Shown here piece after piece: positions 6,273 through 9,882 of a stretch of 9,882 nt of DNA (positions within the stretch are counted from its first letter, which is position 1; every line of letters begins with the position of its first letter). A model generated the notes under the pieces. The model saw only the letters and a list, made by a program, of their open reading frames with translations, made no database searches and was not told where the DNA came from. Source of the stretch: Mucilaginibacter sp. (lineage in GTDB: Bacteria; Bacteroidota; Bacteroidia; Sphingobacteriales; Sphingobacteriaceae). The stretch covers positions 1 through 9,882 of the forward strand of contig JAQBNY010000220.1 in NCBI GenBank assembly GCA_028288315.1, in the 5' to 3' direction. A program made the position numbers and the translations under genes.

Positions 6273-9200
6273 ATGAAAATGAAAAGAATTCTATTTGTCT
6301 TTTTCTTTTTTATGTTAGCTGCAACTATAAATAGTTACGCAACATATTCTAAAAAAGCCGTAAAAAGCCTGCCACCTGTTACCGTTACCGGGCAAGTAAA
6401 AGATGCGCAAGGCCAGCCAATGGTCGGTGTAACTGTTAAAGTAAAAGGCACCACTGCCGGTACACAAACCGATGTTAACGGAAAGTTCCAATTACAGGCC
6501 CCAAACGATGCCACACTTGTGTTTAGTTTTTTGGGCTACGCCGAGCAAAGCGTACCCTTAAATGGGCAAACTGTATTAAACATTACTTTAGTTGAAAACG
6601 CAATTGCCCTGCAAGAAGTAGTAGCTGTTGGTTACGGTACTCAAAAAAGGAGTGAAATTACCGGTTCCAGCAGTTCTATAAACGCTAAGGAAATTGCTAA
6701 ACGCCCAATCACACAATTATCACAGGTTTTGCAGGGTACAGCTTCGGGTGTGTCAGTTACCAGTGCTAACGGCCAGCCGGGCCAGGGGGCACGCGTACAG
6801 ATCAGGGGTGCCAACTCTATTACCGGGAACACCGAACCATTGTATGTTACTGATGGCAACATTGGTGCTGCTCCGGATGACCCAAATGATGTTGAAAAAA
6901 TTGAAATTTTAAAGGACGCTGCATCTACTGCTATTTATGGTTCAAGGGGTTCAAATGGTGTTATATTAATTACTACTAAATCCGGCCGTTCGGGCAAAAC
7001 CCATATCGATTTTAATAGCTGGGTTCAAAACAACCAAATGCCTAAAATGCTGGATCTGATGGGGCCTTATGATTTCGCAAGGTCAGTGAATAACCAATTT
7101 GAATCTACCAACCAGGCAGATGCTTTTACACAAGACCAGCTTAATAACTTTAAAAATAATGGTGGAGGTACTGATTGGCAAAAGGCCCTTTTCAGGAAAG
7201 CGTGGGTACAGTATTATAACCTTGCCCTTTCAGGTGGTAATGATAATGTGAACTACCGTATTTCATTAGGTTATCTGGATCAGCCAGGTACTATACTTAA
7301 TACCCATTATAAAAGAACAACACTTAAGTCAAACACTAATTTTAAGATCAATGATAAAATGGATTTGAGAGTTATCTTATCAGCCTCCCTTCCTCAAAAC
7401 CACAATAATAGTTATGGCGGTGGTTTGGGTGATCCGTTTAACCAGGCAGTTGAATGGGATCCTACCTCCCCCATAAAAGACGCCTCGGGTGCATATATCA
7501 GTCACTCAAAATATGCGTCTATTCAGTTTAACCCTGTTCAGCAGGCTTTAAGCCAGGCAGATGATGGGTCTGCTACGAATCTTAATGGAACAGCAACATT
7601 AACTTACCATATAATAAACGACCTGACATTTACTTCAACTGATGTTTACTCTATAGGCCAAAACTATCTGCAAAGGCTATATGGGCCCGGCACAAGTCAG
7701 TATGATTCCGGCGCAGGTTACATTAATAATGAAACAGCTAAGTCTCATGGTTATTTGAGTAGTAATTTCCTTACTTACAAACACAAGTTTGGCGATCATT
7801 CAATAACTGCTACCGGGTTATATGAGCTACAATCAGGTACAAGCACTGGTTTTATAGCTACATCCAAAGGTCTGTCAACTTACGGATTGGGTTATTATAA
7901 TTTGGGTCTCGGTAACTCTCAGCAAACCAGTTCCAGTTATACTTCAGATGCCCTGGTATCCTACTTAGCCAGGGTTAATTATTCTTATAAAGATAAATAT
8001 TTCCTTACAGCAAGTGTTCGTACCGATGGATCTTCACATTTGATACAAAAATACAGTACATTTCCTTCTGTTGGAATAAGCTGGAATGCAACTAACGAAG
8101 ACTTTTTAAAAGATTCAAAAGTAATTTCAGACTTAAAAATTCGTGCTACTTATGGCCAAACGGGTAATCAAAACGTAGGCGCATATTCAACTATAGCACA
8201 AATTGGCACCGCGCCGGGACAATCTCCGGGTGCTCAGCCTGCTTATTATTACAATGGCGGTTCACCAGGGGCTGCCGGAACCCCAAGCGTAGCTACCCCA
8301 TTAGGAGCAGGGGTATCAACATCGCTCAAATGGGAGGTTAAAACAGCTTATGATGTAGGTATTGACGTCGCTTTTTTAAAGGGACGATTAACTTTTACAG
8401 CTGATGCTTATAAAAATAATATCACCAATTTGTTATATGCTTACCCGGCCCCTTATTATGATGGTGGTGGTTCTTACCAGCGTAATATTGGCAGCCTTTC
8501 AAATAATGGTATTGAATTTTCTTTGGGGGGTACTCCGGTTGTATCAACAAATTTTAAATGGACCACTAATTTAAACCTATCCATTAACCGTAATAAAGTA
8601 ACCGACCTCGGTGGACTGGATAACCAGGTGGTAGGTAGCGGAAATAATACAGTTAACGCAATTTTAAAGGTTGGCCAACCATTAGGTGAATTTTATGGGT
8701 ATAAATTTTTAGGAACCTGGAAAACGAGCGAAGCCGCAGAAGCTGCCTTATATCACATGAAGCCGGGTGATGCGAAATATGCAGACTTAAATGGCGATCA
8801 TGTTTATAACTCATCTGATTATCAAACCTTAGGTAATGCTACACCAAAGTTTACTTATGGGTTTATTAATGATATATCCTATAAAAATTTAACCTTAAGC
8901 GTCATGATCCAGGGGCAGCAGGGAAGCCAGATATTTTCTCAAACTCAGGCATACCTGTGGGGTGGATTGGGTGATATGAAAAATGCCACAACCATACAGG
9001 CTGTACCTGAAAATTTGTGGACCCCAAATAATCAGACAAATAACCCTGCATGGAGCTCTTCAAATGTTAATTTTAACAATAGCAGCCGTTATGTATACAA
9101 CTCCAGCTTTGCAAAATTAAAAAACCTGTCGCTTTCTTACCGCGTACCCACTGAATGGTTAAAGAGAGTAAGGGTTAACAGCCTTGAGGTTTATGTAAGC

Positions 9201-9344
9201 GGGCAAAATCTGTTTACCATTACGCCATACAAAGGATATGACCCTGAAGTTAATAATGCAACAAATGCCATTACCCAGGGACAGGAGTTTGGTGTGATCC
9301 CCAATCCTAAAACATATACATTTGGTATAAGGCTGGGTTTGTAA
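6273..9344 (+). CDS. SusC/RagA-like TonB-dependent outer-membrane transporter
   Basis: This is a complete 1023-residue SusC-type porin that, with its SusD partner, imports oligosaccharides across the outer membrane using TonB energy. I start at ATG 6273 (M-K-M-K-R then F-V-F-F-F-F-M-L-A, signal peptide ending near S-Y-A, residue 23). The in-frame ATG at 6201 would put 24 extra residues before the signal. Residues 36-112 are a carboxypeptidase D regulatory-like domain (V-T-G-Q-V-K-D...G-V-T-V...D-V-N-G-K-F). E-V-V-A-V-G-Y-G-T-Q-K-R (115-126) is the usual SusC linker into the plug. The plug (about 125-238) ends in the family hallmark from K-I-E-I-L-K-D-A (209-216) to A-I-Y-G-S-R-G-S-N-G-V-I (220-231). 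The rest is a 22-strand-type beta barrel. It lacks the STN domain that signals to anti-sigma factors, so ECF/anti-sigma control is unlikely. The C-terminus ends G-I-R-L-G-L rather than the common Phe. The SusD gene follows after 36 bp. Confidence 0.96.
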   Translation: MKMKRILFVFFFFMLAATINSYATYSKKAVKSLPPVTVTGQVKDAQGQPMVGVTVKVKGTTAGTQTDVNGKFQLQAPNDATLVFSFLGYAEQSVPLNGQTVLNITLVENAIALQEVVAVGYGTQKRSEITGSSSSINAKEIAKRPITQLSQVLQGTASGVSVTSANGQPGQGARVQIRGANSITGNTEPLYVTDGNIGAAPDDPNDVEKIEILKDAASTAIYGSRGSNGVILITTKSGRSGKTHIDFNSWVQNNQMPKMLDLMGPYDFARSVNNQFESTNQADAFTQDQLNNFKNNGGGTDWQKALFRKAWVQYYNLALSGGNDNVNYRISLGYLDQPGTILNTHYKRTTLKSNTNFKINDKMDLRVILSASLPQNHNNSYGGGLGDPFNQAVEWDPTSPIKDASGAYISHSKYASIQFNPVQQALSQADDGSATNLNGTATLTYHIINDLTFTSTDVYSIGQNYLQRLYGPGTSQYDSGAGYINNETAKSHGYLSSNFLTYKHKFGDHSITATGLYELQSGTSTGFIATSKGLSTYGLGYYNLGLGNSQQTSSSYTSDALVSYLARVNYSYKDKYFLTASVRTDGSSHLIQKYSTFPSVGISWNATNEDFLKDSKVISDLKIRATYGQTGNQNVGAYSTIAQIGTAPGQSPGAQPAYYYNGGSPGAAGTPSVATPLGAGVSTSLKWEVKTAYDVGIDVAFLKGRLTFTADAYKNNITNLLYAYPAPYYDGGGSYQRNIGSLSNNGIEFSLGGTPVVSTNFKWTTNLNLSINRNKVTDLGGLDNQVVGSGNNTVNAILKVGQPLGEFYGYKFLGTWKTSEAAEAALYHMKPGDAKYADLNGDHVYNSSDYQTLGNATPKFTYGFINDISYKNLTLSVMIQGQQGSQIFSQTQAYLWGGLGDMKNATTIQAVPENLWTPNNQTNNPAWSSSNVNFNNSSRYVYNSSFAKLKNLSLSYRVPTEWLKRVRVNSLEVYVSGQNLFTITPYKGYDPEVNNATNAITQGQEFGVIPNPKTYTFGIRLGL

Positions 9345-9380
9345 ATTAAATTGATAATAACAACTATTAAAATATTTGAG

Positions 9381-9882
9381 ATGAAAACTAAATATTCACT
9401 GCTATTAGCATTATTTGCTTTAATTGTGATTTCGGGCTGTGTGAAACTTAAAGAGGATCCCAAGGCTACCTTAACGCCGGCATCCTATTTTCAAACGCAG
9501 AATGACCTTGATGCTTCTGTTAATGCCATGTATATCCAGCTTGCCAGGGATGGCGCATGGGGGTTTACCAGTAAGGAAACCTCTTATTTTGGCTCGGATG
9601 ACTTAACAACCGATCCGGCTTTAAATAAGGCTGACCAGCGAGATTTTGACAAATTATCCGGCAATAGTGCAAATCAAAGTATGCTAAACCAATGGCAGGG
9701 GCCATGGGCGGCAATTTACCAGGCAAATAATATTATTGCCAACTACGCCAAAGTAAATTCAACTGATGCTTTAAAAAACGAGGCTGCCGGTCAGTGTTAT
9801 TTTATAAGAGGGTTATGTTATTATTACTTGGTAAGAACATTTGGCCCGTTGCCTCTTGTATTAGCTCCTCAAAGCCTGGATA
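9381..9882 (+). CDS. SusD/RagB-like outer-membrane glycan-binding lipoprotein, 5' part
   Basis: This is the SusD partner of the upstream transporter; 167 codons are present before the right edge, of a family usually 450-600 residues long. The start is ATG 9381, 36 bp after the SusC stop, so the two are surely co-transcribed. Residues 1-20 form a lipoprotein signal, M-K-T-K-Y then L-L-L-A-L-F-A-L-I-V-I-S-G-C, with Cys20 as the lipidated residue. The mature N-terminus has the typical E-D-P-K-A-T-L-T-P-A-S-Y-F block followed by D-L-D-A-S-V-N-A-M-Y. W-Q-G-P-W-A-A-I-Y-Q-A-N-N-I-I (105-119) and G-Q-C-Y-F-I-R-G-L-C-Y-Y-Y-L-V-R-T-F-G (137-155) are the conserved TPR-like helices of SusD family N-terminal regions. 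It should sit on the cell surface as the lid on the SusC barrel. The frame is clean up to the edge. Confidence 0.95.
   Translation, partial: MKTKYSLLLALFALIVISGCVKLKEDPKATLTPASYFQTQNDLDASVNAMYIQLARDGAWGFTSKETSYFGSDDLTTDPALNKADQRDFDKLSGNSANQSMLNQWQGPWAAIYQANNIIANYAKVNSTDALKNEAAGQCYFIRGLCYYYLVRTFGPLPLVLAPQSLD

Noticed and set aside
1..9882. CRISPR arrays, tRNA or rRNA genes, insertion sequences or integrase attachment sites
   Set aside because: I found no spaced direct-repeat array, no tRNA or rRNA core sequence, no transposase frame and no terminal inverted repeats on either strand.

Overview
The window looks like part of a polysaccharide-utilisation locus (PUL) of a Bacteroidetes bacterium, most likely a Sphingobacteriaceae-type genus such as Mucilaginibacter or Pedobacter. 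The phylum call rests on a SusC/SusD pair with the typical TonB-dependent plug motif, a lipobox-bearing SusD, a TAnnTTTG-type promoter, an AT-rich genome with few Shine-Dalgarno sequences, and secreted CAZymes. The genus is inference.

Layout, left to right. (1) Positions 139 to 1, minus strand: the first 46 codons of a secreted protein that runs off the left edge. Its signal peptide is followed by a VMAGYQGWF-like block that suggests a GH71/GH99-like glycoside hydrolase. (2) A divergent intergenic region (140-434) with a near-ideal Bacteroidetes promoter facing right. (3) 435-2996: a one-component transmembrane regulator with a signal peptide, a LamG/concanavalin-like domain, a Kelch-type propeller, one membrane helix, and a cytoplasmic winged helix with a helical BTAD-like tail. 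(4) A gap (2997-3510) with weak traces of a decayed TPR-coding sequence and a strong quasi-palindromic hairpin. (5) 3511-5826: an exported GH3 enzyme of beta-glucosidase/beta-xylosidase type. (6) Directly behind it, at 5837 to about 6060, the wreck of a secreted SGNH/GDSL esterase: start codon lost, a 1-nt deletion inside the GDS motif, an in-frame TGA, and a probable second frameshift. (7) A regulatory gap with three TGCAT boxes at exact 15-bp spacing and AT palindromes. (8) 6273-9344: a SusC-like TonB-dependent transporter. (9) 9381 to the right edge: the 5' part of its SusD-like lipoprotein partner.

How the parts could work together (inference): SusC/SusD bind and import an oligosaccharide. 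The GH3 enzyme and the GH71/99-like enzyme cut it. The now dead esterase once removed acyl groups. The membrane regulator senses a glycan in the periplasm with its LamG/Kelch ectodomain and acts on the locus promoters through its cytoplasmic winged helix, the role usually played by SusR, hybrid two-component or ECF/anti-sigma systems. The substrate cannot be read from the sequence.
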